27,058 nt of DNA, from NCBI GenBank assembly GCA_937892255.1, contig CALAUL010000041.1, positions 1 to 27,058 of the forward strand, written 5' to 3'. The DNA comes from an uncultured Bacteroidales bacterium. Its GTDB lineage: Bacteria > Bacteroidota > Bacteroidia > Bacteroidales > Marinilabiliaceae. This document shows positions 1 to 6,892 of this stretch, piece by piece (positions within the stretch are counted from its first letter, which is position 1; every line of letters begins with the position of its first letter). The notes beneath the pieces are model-generated. The model saw only the letters and a program-made list of their open reading frames with translations. It was not told the DNA's origin and searched no databases. The translations under genes and the position numbers were made by a program.

Positions 1-225
1 AGCAATACACAAGAGCTAATGTCTCCTATGCCTGGTAAGATTGTCAGTGTGGCGGTTGAAGTAGGTCAGGAAGTAGCAGAAGGTGATCCGTTGCTTGTAC
101 TTGAAGCTATGAAAATGCAGAATACTCTTGTATCGGATATTACAGGCGTTGTGACAGCAGTTAAAGTTAAAGCTGGTCAGAATGTGGGCAAAGAAGAGCT
201 CCTTGTTGAGGTGACTCGTAAGTAA
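1..225 (+). CDS. Biotin carboxyl carrier protein, C-terminal part (5' truncated)
   Basis: The reading frame is open from the first base, so the start lies outside the window. The visible 74 residues are a biotinyl/lipoyl attachment domain: a PMPGK entry strand and the biotinylation motif EAMKMQ, whose central lysine carries biotin. The domain ends in a short tail (VEVTRK). Such carriers shuttle CO2 between a biotin carboxylase and a carboxyltransferase. In Bacteroidales very similar sequences sit in propionyl-CoA/acyl-CoA carboxylase or methylmalonyl-CoA decarboxylase clusters, and I favour that over fatty-acid AccB because of the sequence style. That assignment is from memory of the family, and the upstream partner genes that would settle it are not visible. 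No terminator is evident before the tRNA promoter downstream. Confidence 0.9.
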   Translation, partial: SNTQELMSPMPGKIVSVAVEVGQEVAEGDPLLVLEAMKMQNTLVSDITGVVTAVKVKAGQNVGKEELLVEVTRK

Positions 226-273
226 ATTCGGTTTGTCATAAAAGCATATTACGCAAAGAAATAGTGCTTAGGG

Positions 274-305
274 TTTGTTTGGAAAGAAAACAAATGTTAC
301 CTTTG
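274..305 (+). promoter_or_regulatory. Bacteroidetes-type promoter of tRNA-Pro
   Basis: A TTTG -33 element at 274-277 and a TACCTTTG -7 element at 298-305 are separated by 20 bp, matching the Bacteroidetes primary sigma consensus. Transcription should start near 312, about 45 nt before the mature tRNA 5' end. Confidence 0.75.
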
Positions 306-356
306 CACATGTTTTGAGGAGACCGAGAAAGTTTTCGAGAAGCGAAAGAAAGAGTT

Positions 357-431
357 CGGGGTGTAGCTCAGCCCGGTTAGAGTACACGTCTGGGGGGCGT
401 GTGGTCGCAAGTTCGAATCTTGTCACCCCGA
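357..431 (+). tRNA. tRNA-Pro (anticodon GGG)
   Basis: A full cloverleaf can be drawn. The acceptor stem CGGGGTG (357-363) pairs with CACCCCG (424-430), and the discriminator is A431. The D stem is GCTC/GAGT. The anticodon stem 385-389/397-401 closes a 7-base loop CTGGGGG, with anticodon GGG at 392-394 (proline, codons CCC/CCU). The T arm contains GTTCGAATC. CCA is not encoded, since the next bases are CAT, so it must be added by the nucleotidyltransferase. The gene has its own promoter upstream and terminator downstream, so it is monocistronic. Confidence 0.95.
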
Positions 432-438
432 CATGAAG

Positions 439-475
439 ACAGAGTCAAGACAATATGTTTTGGACTCTGTTTTTT
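439..475 (+). terminator. Rho-independent terminator of tRNA-Pro
   Basis: ACAGAGTC (439-446) pairs with GACTCTGT (463-470). The stem continues with AAGACA/TGTTTT around a 3-base loop, with one bulged G at 462, and is followed at once by a T run (471-475). It sits eight bases after the mature tRNA. Confidence 0.85.
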
Positions 476-656
476 GTTGGTATATATAGTAAGCGTTTGG
501 TTCTTTAGAAAGATATTTGGAAGAAGTGTTGTTGGGAGAATAATATGTAGTCGATGATAAAAAACAAATATTTTTTGTAGTTTTGACAAGTATGAAAGAA
601 TGGATATAATGTTCCTTGTTTTTTTTTGTTGGTATTTATGATAAAACTTCAAGTAA

Positions 657-1382
657 ATGAAATCGATCTATAGGCTTATATTGATATTAAAAGAAAAGAA
701 AAAACTTGTGTTAATATTATCGATAATAGTATGTTTGTTGATAGCGGGAGTCTCGTTCATGCATTATAAAGGATATGACCGTGTAATAGTACGCAAGATA
801 TATTATTTGTTTTCTGATGGTAATGGCTCTGCAATAAGCAGAAAAGATAGGAAATACGCTGCAATGCTGAATGATATGAATGATTTGCATCTAAAATCAG
901 CAATGGCGTTAGGTATAGAACGACCTCTAAAGAATAGGGGAGAGGTGAAGTCAGTAAAAAAGAAACTTGTCCGAATAAAAAGTAACGAAAACTATGTAGT
1001 AAATAATCTCTCATATTCTATTCCATATTTTACAGAAGGTGCAGCAGAGTTGCTTGATTTGATAGGTAAAAACTTCAAGGAAGAGCAAAAAAGAAGAGGA
1101 ATAAAAACAAATATGATTGTTGTCACATCTGTTTTGCGAACGCAAGAGGATGTAAAGAGGTTAAAAAGATCTGGTAATGTCAATGCGTCTAGTAATTCCG
1201 CGCATTGTTATGGTACGACATTTGATATATCATATGTTCGATATGGTAGAAGGTCAAATGTTGGTAAGGCTGTATTGAGAGATGTATTGGGCGATGTGCT
1301 GTATAAACTGAGAAAACAGAAGAAGTGCTATGTCAAATATGAAAAAAGGCAACGCTGTTTTCATATAACAACAAGGATGTGA
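657..1382 (+). CDS. DUF5715-type membrane-anchored, M15-peptidase-like protein
   Basis: The 241-residue protein has a short basic N-terminus and one transmembrane segment (about residues 17-36), with the rest probably periplasmic. The C-terminal half carries SVLRT (158-162), SAHCYGTTFDIS (181-192) and CFHIT near residue 236. This spacing of S-x-H-x(2)-G-x(3)-D plus a late His resembles the zinc ligands of the M15/VanY/hedgehog-like fold, with His183, Asp190 and His236 as likely ligands. Members are assigned to DUF5715 in Bacteroidetes, and their substrate is not established. A D,D-carboxypeptidase or other peptidoglycan-trimming role is inference. The usual M15 acidic catalytic residue before the last His (E-x-x-H) is not evident, as the local sequence is QRCFH. 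A weak -7 match (TAGTTTTG, 578-585) lies upstream. The gene stands alone. Confidence 0.75.
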   Translation: MKSIYRLILILKEKKKLVLILSIIVCLLIAGVSFMHYKGYDRVIVRKIYYLFSDGNGSAISRKDRKYAAMLNDMNDLHLKSAMALGIERPLKNRGEVKSVKKKLVRIKSNENYVVNNLSYSIPYFTEGAAELLDLIGKNFKEEQKRRGIKTNMIVVTSVLRTQEDVKRLKRSGNVNASSNSAHCYGTTFDISYVRYGRRSNVGKAVLRDVLGDVLYKLRKQKKCYVKYEKRQRCFHITTRM

Positions 1383-1421
1383 AAATAGACTTCACGTAGT
1401 ATTATAGTGAGAATGTAAATG

Positions 1422-1475
1422 TGTGCGCATTTGGTGCGCACCGTATGCGCACTGTATGCGCACCGTATGCGCACC
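1422..1475 (+). repeat. 11-bp GTATGCGCACC tandem repeat
   Basis: Three consecutive 11-bp units lie at 1443-1453, 1454-1464 and 1465-1475. They are near-identical, the first ending in T instead of C. Two diverged units precede them: TGTGCGCATTT (1422-1432) and GGTGCGCACC (1433-1442). Every unit contains a TGCGCA core, and the second diverged unit holds the perfect palindrome GTGCGCAC. The period is close to one helical turn, so cores align on one face of the DNA. The function is unknown. Confidence 0.85.
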
Positions 1476-1550
1476 GAGTTTTATTATAAAGTATCTTGGT
1501 TGTATTCGATTAGAAGAACTGTTGATAGTATGGATACATCAAAAAAATGC

Positions 1551-1558
1551 TAACTTTG
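1551..1558 (+). promoter_or_regulatory. -7 promoter element of DEAD-box helicase
   Basis: TAACTTTG matches TAnnTTTG. No good TTTG is found at 19-21 bp upstream; the nearest TTG is at 1522-1524, slightly too far. It lies about 107 nt before the helicase ATG. Confidence 0.55.
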
Positions 1559-1665
1559 TGCGCCGGAAGATGTTAAGCTTTTGGATTAATTGATAACGCA
1601 TGTGATGCCGAATTGGTGTCTGTTGTCGATGATTGTAGCACATAAAAGAACAGAACAACGCGTAT

Positions 1666-3009
1666 ATGAGATTTGAAGATATGAATCTGTCTTCATCGTT
1701 GCGAAAAGCGGTGGCAGACATGGGATTCACAGAAGCAACGACAATACAGCGTGTCGCATTCCCGGTGATAATGTCGGGGCGTGATGTGTTGGGCATAGCG
1801 CAGACGGGTACAGGTAAGACATTGGCATATCTCTTGGGAGCGATGAATACATGGAAATACATGCCACAGAATCCTCCACAAATTATAGTCCTTGTTCCTA
1901 CGAGAGAACTTGTTGTGCAGGTTGTCGAAGTGGCTAAGCAATTGGCTTCTCGCACCAATATGAAATGTGTGGGCGTTTTTGGAGGCGTAGGTATGGTTCC
2001 GCAGGCTCAAGCAGTATCGGAAGGAGCAGATGTGCTGGTTGGAACTCCGGGACGTCTGCTGGACCTTATCCTTGATGGATATGTTAATTTGCGCAATGTT
2101 AAGAAACTTGTTGTCGATGAAGTCGATGAGATGTTGGAACAAGGCTTCCGTACACAGCTTGGACGTATTTTTGACCTTTTGCCAAAGAAACGTCAAAATC
2201 TTCTTTTTTCGGCCACGATGACACCGGATATCGAGTCCTTGATGCAGACATATTTTACTGCTCCACTTAAAGTTGAAGCCGCTCCGACAGGAACTCCTCT
2301 TGCCGAGATAGAACAAGGTGTATTCCGTGTGCCCAACTTTAATACCAAACTTAATTTGTTGCGTGTGCTGTTGTCTGATAAGCAGACCATGTCGCGAGTG
2401 ATGGTCTTTGTAGGCAGCATGGCTTTGGCGGATAAGGTATATGAGAGTATAGAACAAGACTTTGAAGGAGAGATAGATTATATACATTCGAAACGAACAC
2501 AGAGTCAGCGTTTCAGTGCAGTGAGAGGTTTTGCAGATGGCGATTTTCGCATATTGATAGCTACCGATGTCGTGGCACGCGGTATAGATGTTAGTGGCGT
2601 TAGTCATGTGATAAACTTTGATTTGCCTCTTGAAGCAGAGCAGTACATGCATCGAATAGGCAGAACAGGTCGTGCCGGAGAGAAAGGTATAGCGTGGACT
2701 CTCTGTTCGGATGTCGAGACAACTCTGATGTCAAACATAGAGGCACTGATGGGTATCGAAGTGGAGGAAAAAGAACTTCCCGAAAAGGTTGAAATATCAA
2801 CAGTACTGACAGCTTTTGAAATGCCGACGTACAGAATGAAGAACATTCTCATCGAGATAGATGCTACCCCGGGAGGTGCATTCCATGAACGAGCCGAGAA
2901 GAACAAGAAAGTGAATAAGCGCATCCACCATGCCGACCTCATGAGACAAAAATATGGCAAACCAAAGACTCGAGGAGACAAGCGACAAAACAACAAGAAG
3001 AAAAAGTAA
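1666..3009 (+). CDS. DEAD-box ATP-dependent RNA helicase (motif II = DEVD)
   Basis: The 447-residue protein has both RecA-like domains. It shows a Q motif with Gln28, Walker A AQTGTGKT (45-52), PTREL (78-82), TPGR (127-130), motif II DEVD (151-154), SAT (182-184), then ATDVVARGID (299-308) and HRIGRTGR (329-336). A lysine-rich tail (about 415-447) probably binds RNA. It should unwind short RNA duplexes in ribosome assembly or mRNA turnover. The canonical DEAD is DEVD here; the two acids and the final Asp needed for Mg-ATP are kept, so activity is likely retained. The family member (RhlE, CsdA or other) cannot be fixed. menB follows after 20 nt, so they are probably cotranscribed. Confidence 0.93.
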   Translation: MRFEDMNLSSSLRKAVADMGFTEATTIQRVAFPVIMSGRDVLGIAQTGTGKTLAYLLGAMNTWKYMPQNPPQIIVLVPTRELVVQVVEVAKQLASRTNMKCVGVFGGVGMVPQAQAVSEGADVLVGTPGRLLDLILDGYVNLRNVKKLVVDEVDEMLEQGFRTQLGRIFDLLPKKRQNLLFSATMTPDIESLMQTYFTAPLKVEAAPTGTPLAEIEQGVFRVPNFNTKLNLLRVLLSDKQTMSRVMVFVGSMALADKVYESIEQDFEGEIDYIHSKRTQSQRFSAVRGFADGDFRILIATDVVARGIDVSGVSHVINFDLPLEAEQYMHRIGRTGRAGEKGIAWTLCSDVETTLMSNIEALMGIEVEEKELPEKVEISTVLTAFEMPTYRMKNILIEIDATPGGAFHERAEKNKKVNKRIHHADLMRQKYGKPKTRGDKRQNNKKKK

Positions 3010-3029
3010 TAACATAAGATACTAAAGAT

Positions 3030-3836
3030 ATGCGTAACTGGACTACGATAAAAGAATACAAAGAGATTCTATTCGACTATTATAACGGCATAGCCAAAAT
3101 AACAATCAACAGAGAACGTTACCGAAACGCCTTCACTCCGCTTACAGTGAGTGAAATGAGTGACGCATTGCGTTATTGTCGTGATGCAAAAGATGTGCGT
3201 ATTGTAGTTTTGACCGGCAAAGGCGATGTCGCATTTTGTGCAGGCGGAGACATGAATGTCAAAGGTCATGGCGGTTACATGAGTGAGGATGGAACGCCAA
3301 AACTCAATGTGTTGGAGGTTCAGAAGCAGATTCGTTCGTTGCCCAAACCAGTGATAGCTATGGTAAATGGCTTTGCTATAGGTGGCGGACACGTGTTGCA
3401 TGTAGTGTGCGACTTGACAATAGCCTCTGAGAATGCTCGTTTCGGACAGACCGGACCGAGAGTAGGTTCTTTTGACGCAGGTTTTGGTTCGTCGTACTTG
3501 GCTCGTTGTGTTGGACAGAAGAAAGCCCGAGAGATATGGTTTATGTGTAGACAATATACAGCGCAGGAGGCTCTTGATATGGGAATGGTGAATAAGGTTG
3601 TGCCATTGGAACGATTGGAAGATGAAGTTGTAGAGTGGGCAGAAACGATGATGCAACACAGTCCGTTGGCACTTAGAATGATAAAAGTTGGATTGAACGC
3701 AGAGTTAGATGGACAATCGGGAATACAAGAGCTTGCCGGTGATGCAACGATGCTTTACTATATGACAGAAGAGGCACAAGAGGGAGGAAAGGCTTTTTTA
3801 GAGAAGCGTAGGCCTAAATGGAAATACGAGTTCTAA
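3030..3836 (+). CDS. menB: 1,4-dihydroxy-2-naphthoyl-CoA synthase (MenB)
   Basis: The 268-residue crotonase-fold enzyme cyclises O-succinylbenzoyl-CoA in menaquinone synthesis. Diagnostic segments are FCAGGDM (69-75, oxyanion hole), GGGHVLH (118-124), QTGPRVGSFDAGFGS (140-154) and the C-terminal EGGKAFLEKRRP, which completes a neighbouring subunit's active site in the hexamer. Gln140, Gly142 and Trp170 have the same relative spacing as Gln154, Gly156 and Trp184 of the E. coli enzyme. That marks the bicarbonate-dependent type I class. The length is normal. It is not accompanied by other men genes here but follows an RNA helicase by 20 nt, and a hairpin terminator follows it. Confidence 0.95.
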   Translation: MRNWTTIKEYKEILFDYYNGIAKITINRERYRNAFTPLTVSEMSDALRYCRDAKDVRIVVLTGKGDVAFCAGGDMNVKGHGGYMSEDGTPKLNVLEVQKQIRSLPKPVIAMVNGFAIGGGHVLHVVCDLTIASENARFGQTGPRVGSFDAGFGSSYLARCVGQKKAREIWFMCRQYTAQEALDMGMVNKVVPLERLEDEVVEWAETMMQHSPLALRMIKVGLNAELDGQSGIQELAGDATMLYYMTEEAQEGGKAFLEKRRPKWKYEF

Positions 3837-3853
3837 AACGACATTTTCAAGAT

Positions 3854-3896
3854 AACAAGAGGGAATAGAAGCCATTTTCTTTCCTCTTGTTTGTTT
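3854..3896 (+). terminator. Terminator after menB
   Basis: AACAAGAGG (3854-3862) pairs with CCTCTTGTT (3883-3891) around a 20-base loop, followed by TGTTT. It lies 18 bases after the menB stop. The T tract is imperfect. Confidence 0.6.
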
Positions 3897-3965
3897 AACA
3901 GCAAGTTCCAATCTTTGAGCCGTCTTAATGCTCAATTTGATACCTTTTTGAAATGTTGACAGAAA

Positions 3966-3997
3966 TTTGGAAAAGAATAAACAACAAACTATATTTG
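3966..3997 (+). promoter_or_regulatory. Promoter of GNAT gene
   Basis: TTTG at 3966-3969 and TATATTTG at 3990-3997 are spaced 20 bp, a near-ideal Bacteroidetes promoter. The predicted start near 4004 gives a leader of about 26 nt. Confidence 0.75.
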
Positions 3998-4029
3998 ATA
4001 ACATGTTTATTACCCTAAAATTATAAAAT

Positions 4030-4524
4030 ATGGCAACATTAAGAGATGCAAAAAGAAGTGATGCAATGGCTGTTGCAGACATCTTCAATTACTATGTGTT
4101 GAACACGTCAGTTTCGTTGGAACTTACACCATTCGCACCCGAAGACATGGCGGAACGTATTGTGAATGTTCAAGCGGAAGGCTATCCATTCGTCGTGCTT
4201 GAGGACGAAGGCAAGATTGTGGGATTTTATTTTCTGACACGTTGGAACTATCGCAAAGGATTCCGATCAACAGCAGAAATGGTAATTTATGTACGTAAAA
4301 ACATGAGAGGAAAAGGCTTGGCAACTCAGATGATGGAGCACATGTTCGACATTGTCAAAGATAAAAATTACCACATGTTGGTAGCCTCGGTTACAATGCC
4401 GAGTGATGGCAGTATTGGCGTCTTGAAGAAATATGGATTCTCAAAGGCTGCCGAATTGCCACAATTCGGACGTAAATTTGACGAATGGAAGAATATCGAA
4501 TTGTGGATAAAACAACTTGACTGA
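4030..4524 (+). CDS. GNAT-family N-acetyltransferase (phosphinothricin/YncA-like)
   Basis: The 164-residue protein has the GNAT fold throughout. The N-terminal segment ATLRDAKRSDAMAVADIFN and the NTSVSLE segment match the COG1247 (Pat/YncA) subgroup. The acetyl-CoA pyrophosphate loop is V-x(3)-MRGKGLATQ (about 93-102), and the C-terminal GVLKKYGF is the usual beta6/alpha4 hallmark. Such enzymes acetylate the amino group of amino-acid-like substrates such as methionine sulfoximine, phosphinothricin or L-amino acids. The real substrate here is not known. It is a single-gene unit with its own promoter and a strong terminator. Confidence 0.85.
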   Translation: MATLRDAKRSDAMAVADIFNYYVLNTSVSLELTPFAPEDMAERIVNVQAEGYPFVVLEDEGKIVGFYFLTRWNYRKGFRSTAEMVIYVRKNMRGKGLATQMMEHMFDIVKDKNYHMLVASVTMPSDGSIGVLKKYGFSKAAELPQFGRKFDEWKNIELWIKQLD

Positions 4525-4551
4525 TAGACTCCTATTTGCTCTACAGATTAA

Positions 4552-4609
4552 AAGACAAGACTGACGAACATGTCGAAAGATATAAACGTCGGTCTTGTCT
4601 TGTTGTTTG
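4552..4609 (+). terminator. Strong terminator after GNAT gene
   Basis: AAGACAAGACTGACG (4552-4566) pairs with CGTCGGTCTTGTCTT (4587-4601) over 15 bp with one T-G wobble and a 20-base loop, followed by the T-rich GTTGTTTG. Confidence 0.75.
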
Positions 4610-4766
4610 TCAAACAGGAGAACAGCCGACTTACTAAACGGCGGAGTACCTCTGCCGGACGGAGATGATAATAATATGGATTGACGAGAGAAAGAGGGGA
4701 CTTGAAGATATGTATTTGGTGAAAAATATCTTGTGTCAAAGATAGTTATGCTGCGATTATTTTGTA

Positions 4767-4774
4767 TATCTTTG
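4767..4774 (+). promoter_or_regulatory. -7 promoter element of OmpA/PD40 operon
   Basis: TATCTTTG matches TAnnTTTG, about 55 nt before the start codon. A clear TTTG at the correct distance upstream is not seen. Confidence 0.6.
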
Positions 4775-4829
4775 CGTCTGATATGTATATATCACACCGA
4801 AGAGTTGGTAAAGAACAGATATAAAATCA

Positions 4830-6872
4830 ATGATAGTAATGAAACAGCAATTAAAACTATTTGTTTTAGCGTCAGTGATGACGTGTAGCGTTATGGCGTA
4901 TGGAGCCGATGAAGAGGTCGTCATGGAACGAGTAGGCTCGTGGTTCAATGTGTCGGGATTTTCCATAAGCCGAAATGCCGATTACATCGTCATGTCTCAG
5001 AGAGAAGCAGACGGTAAGGAATTGATATACGAAAGCCACAAGACATCAGACGGTTGGCAGGTGGCAGAGCCTATAGAGTCGATAAACGAAATGTTTTCAG
5101 CCGGAGGCAGTGTGGGCGGATTGATGTTGACGGCTGACTCCCGCCGCATATTCTTCCACGCAAAGAAGCCGGGAGAAACAGAGACTTTCGACATCTACTA
5201 CGTGGAGAAAACGAATAAAGGTTGGTCGGAACCCAAACGCGTAGAAGGGGTCTCTTCCGAAGTTGATGATACATATCCGTCGCTTGTTCCGGGAGATGAA
5301 ACGATATATCTGCTCCGACATCAAGTGACGTCAGATGTTAAATTGGAAAAGAAAGAGCAAGACCGAAAGAGCATATATCGTGCTCAAAAAGATTTAAAGA
5401 ACAATTGGAAACGAGCAACACCTATAAACAATACCATTAATACAGGCTTTATCCAAGATGTCAAAGTCGCTGACGATAAACAAACCGTTTATTATTCCGT
5501 TCGAACAGAACGAAAAAAACCTTCTGAAATCATGTTTACACGTCTCTTGTTAGGAGACAACTGGTTGATACCACGCAAGGCATTAGGTGAGAATGATGGA
5601 TATGATTACTTTTCGCCTCAATGCGTGAACGATGAGTTGTACTTCATCAAAAGCAACAATAAAAAACAAGATGGCATGGGCGCAATATACGTGACATCTC
5701 TCAATGAAGAAATGTCATCTTTCCCCACCGTCGCAGAAAATGGAAAGGTAAAAAAACTCGGTGCAGATAAAGCTGTCGTTGCAGATATTGTCATGTTTGA
5801 CCCTACATCAAACACTGTCATAGGCCGTTATAAGAGTGACGAGTGGCAGGGTGAATATCATCTTACAGGCAATGCTGATAGAGAATATATAGTAGAAGTT
5901 CGCAGCGAAGGATATTCTTTTGACAGCTATATAGTCAATTATAAAGATAACGCCAAAAGTCAATTGCCACAAACAATTGAGCTATTTGATACAATACAGT
6001 TGGCTGTTAGTGTGTATGATAGTGAAATATTCAGACCGTTAGAGAGTAAAGTCATTGCGGTAAGAGTGTCGGATAAGGCTATCTTCCGTTCCAAGAAGAT
6101 AGGAGAAGGATACTACCTCTTCTCATTGCCTTTAGGTAGCAACTACAATATCATAGCCACATCCAATAAGTTTGCAGAAAACAAATTCCTGCAGAAGTTG
6201 GAAGGCGATGTAATATTTTCTCGTTTCGAGCGACAACTGCCACTGGCTCCGACAAAACGCGACGTGACAGTGAAGGTTGTTGATGCTAAAACAGGAGCTC
6301 CTGTAGCAGCTAATGTCACTCTTGCTAATCTTAGCAGGGAAGAACAGCTTTTCGTTGACGGAGCTGAAATGTCGAATGGAGTTGCAAAAGTAAAGCTCAG
6401 AGAGGGTGATATATATGACCTCATTGTAGGAGGAGCTCGCAGATATTCGTTCCATAACAGAGCTCTTGATATGTCTAAATCGACAGATACAGAGTTTGTT
6501 GTCGAATTGACACCTCTGGAGGCCGGAGCTTCGGTACGTTTGAATGACATACGTTTTGCTACAGCCTCTTCTGATATCATGATAGAGTCGTATGAAGAGT
6601 TGGACAGAGTGGTGACACTGCTTGCCGAAAATCCGACACTGCGCATAGAGATAGCTGCTCATACCGATAATGTGGGCAATGCAAAGTACAATATGAAATT
6701 ATCAGAGAATAGAGCGTTGAGCGTGTTGAATTATCTTGTCGACAGCGGCGTAGATGAAAGTCGTCTGATAGCTAAAGGCTACGGGCTTACAAAACCATTG
6801 GTGGCTAACGATACAGAAGAGAATAAGGCCATCAACCGTCGAGTTGAGTTTAAAATATTGGCAGAGGAATAA
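4830..6872 (+). CDS. OmpA-family envelope protein with PD40 propeller (PorE-like layout)
   Basis: This 680-residue exported protein starts at ATG 4830 or, equally plausibly, ATG 4839, which gives the more classical signal peptide MKQQLKLFVLAS. Cleavage is probably near AYG-A; a lipobox is not convincing (VMTC has Thr before Cys). Residues 35-295 contain TolB/PD40-like blades (SISRNADYIVMS, TADSRRIFFHAKK, YFIKSNNKKQDGMG). About 310-372 and 476-545 resemble carboxypeptidase-regulatory Ig-like modules (VVDAKTGAPVAANVTL). Residues 568-680 are a complete OmpA C-terminal peptidoglycan-binding domain with AAHTDNVG and INRRVEF. The order propeller, regulatory domain, OmpA matches PorE of the type IX secretion system minus its TPR part. 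Whether it serves T9SS or only anchors the envelope is inference. It leads a three-gene operon. Confidence 0.85.
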   Translation: MIVMKQQLKLFVLASVMTCSVMAYGADEEVVMERVGSWFNVSGFSISRNADYIVMSQREADGKELIYESHKTSDGWQVAEPIESINEMFSAGGSVGGLMLTADSRRIFFHAKKPGETETFDIYYVEKTNKGWSEPKRVEGVSSEVDDTYPSLVPGDETIYLLRHQVTSDVKLEKKEQDRKSIYRAQKDLKNNWKRATPINNTINTGFIQDVKVADDKQTVYYSVRTERKKPSEIMFTRLLLGDNWLIPRKALGENDGYDYFSPQCVNDELYFIKSNNKKQDGMGAIYVTSLNEEMSSFPTVAENGKVKKLGADKAVVADIVMFDPTSNTVIGRYKSDEWQGEYHLTGNADREYIVEVRSEGYSFDSYIVNYKDNAKSQLPQTIELFDTIQLAVSVYDSEIFRPLESKVIAVRVSDKAIFRSKKIGEGYYLFSLPLGSNYNIIATSNKFAENKFLQKLEGDVIFSRFERQLPLAPTKRDVTVKVVDAKTGAPVAANVTLANLSREEQLFVDGAEMSNGVAKVKLREGDIYDLIVGGARRYSFHNRALDMSKSTDTEFVVELTPLEAGASVRLNDIRFATASSDIMIESYEELDRVVTLLAENPTLRIEIAAHTDNVGNAKYNMKLSENRALSVLNYLVDSGVDESRLIAKGYGLTKPLVANDTEENKAINRRVEFKILAEE

Positions 6873-6892
6873 AACGAAGAAGGAGAAAAAAG

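Larger units (their letters stand above)
1383..1665. other. Intergenic region between DUF5715 gene and helicase
   Basis: These 283 bases hold the 11-bp repeat array and, at 1551-1558, a TAACTTTG -7 box for the helicase, leaving a leader of about 100 nt. I see no gene in it. The long leader would suit autoregulation or a cold-responsive 5' UTR, as known for some DEAD-box helicase genes; this is inference. Confidence 0.6.
4525..4829. other. Intergenic region before the OmpA/PD40 operon
   Basis: These 305 bases contain the GNAT terminator (4552-4609) and a -7 element (4767-4774). The stretch 4610-4760 holds no gene, RNA or repeat I can support. Confidence 0.5.

Noticed and set aside
377..652. 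A 91-codon minus-strand frame across the tRNA
   Set aside because: Its C-terminal end is the reverse translation of the tRNA-Pro gene and its terminator, and its composition is that of A/T-rich spacer DNA. There is no family resemblance.
1422..1475. The GTATGCGCACC array as a CRISPR
   Set aside because: Units are 11 bp and directly abutting, with no spacers, and no cas genes are nearby.
1693..2652. A 319-codon minus-strand open frame inside the helicase gene
   Set aside because: It is antisense to a gene with complete helicase motifs, with a Cys/His/Ser-rich composition typical of shadow frames, no domain and no promoter.
4610..4760. A possible riboswitch before the OmpA/PD40 operon
   Set aside because: Small GC-rich inverted pieces are present, but they do not form any riboswitch core I know and they lie upstream of the predicted transcription start.
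4840..4915. The OmpA/PD40 protein as a lipoprotein
   Set aside because: The only early Cys is in VMTCS, where Thr precedes Cys, a poor lipobox; a normal signal peptidase I site near AYG-A is at least as likely.
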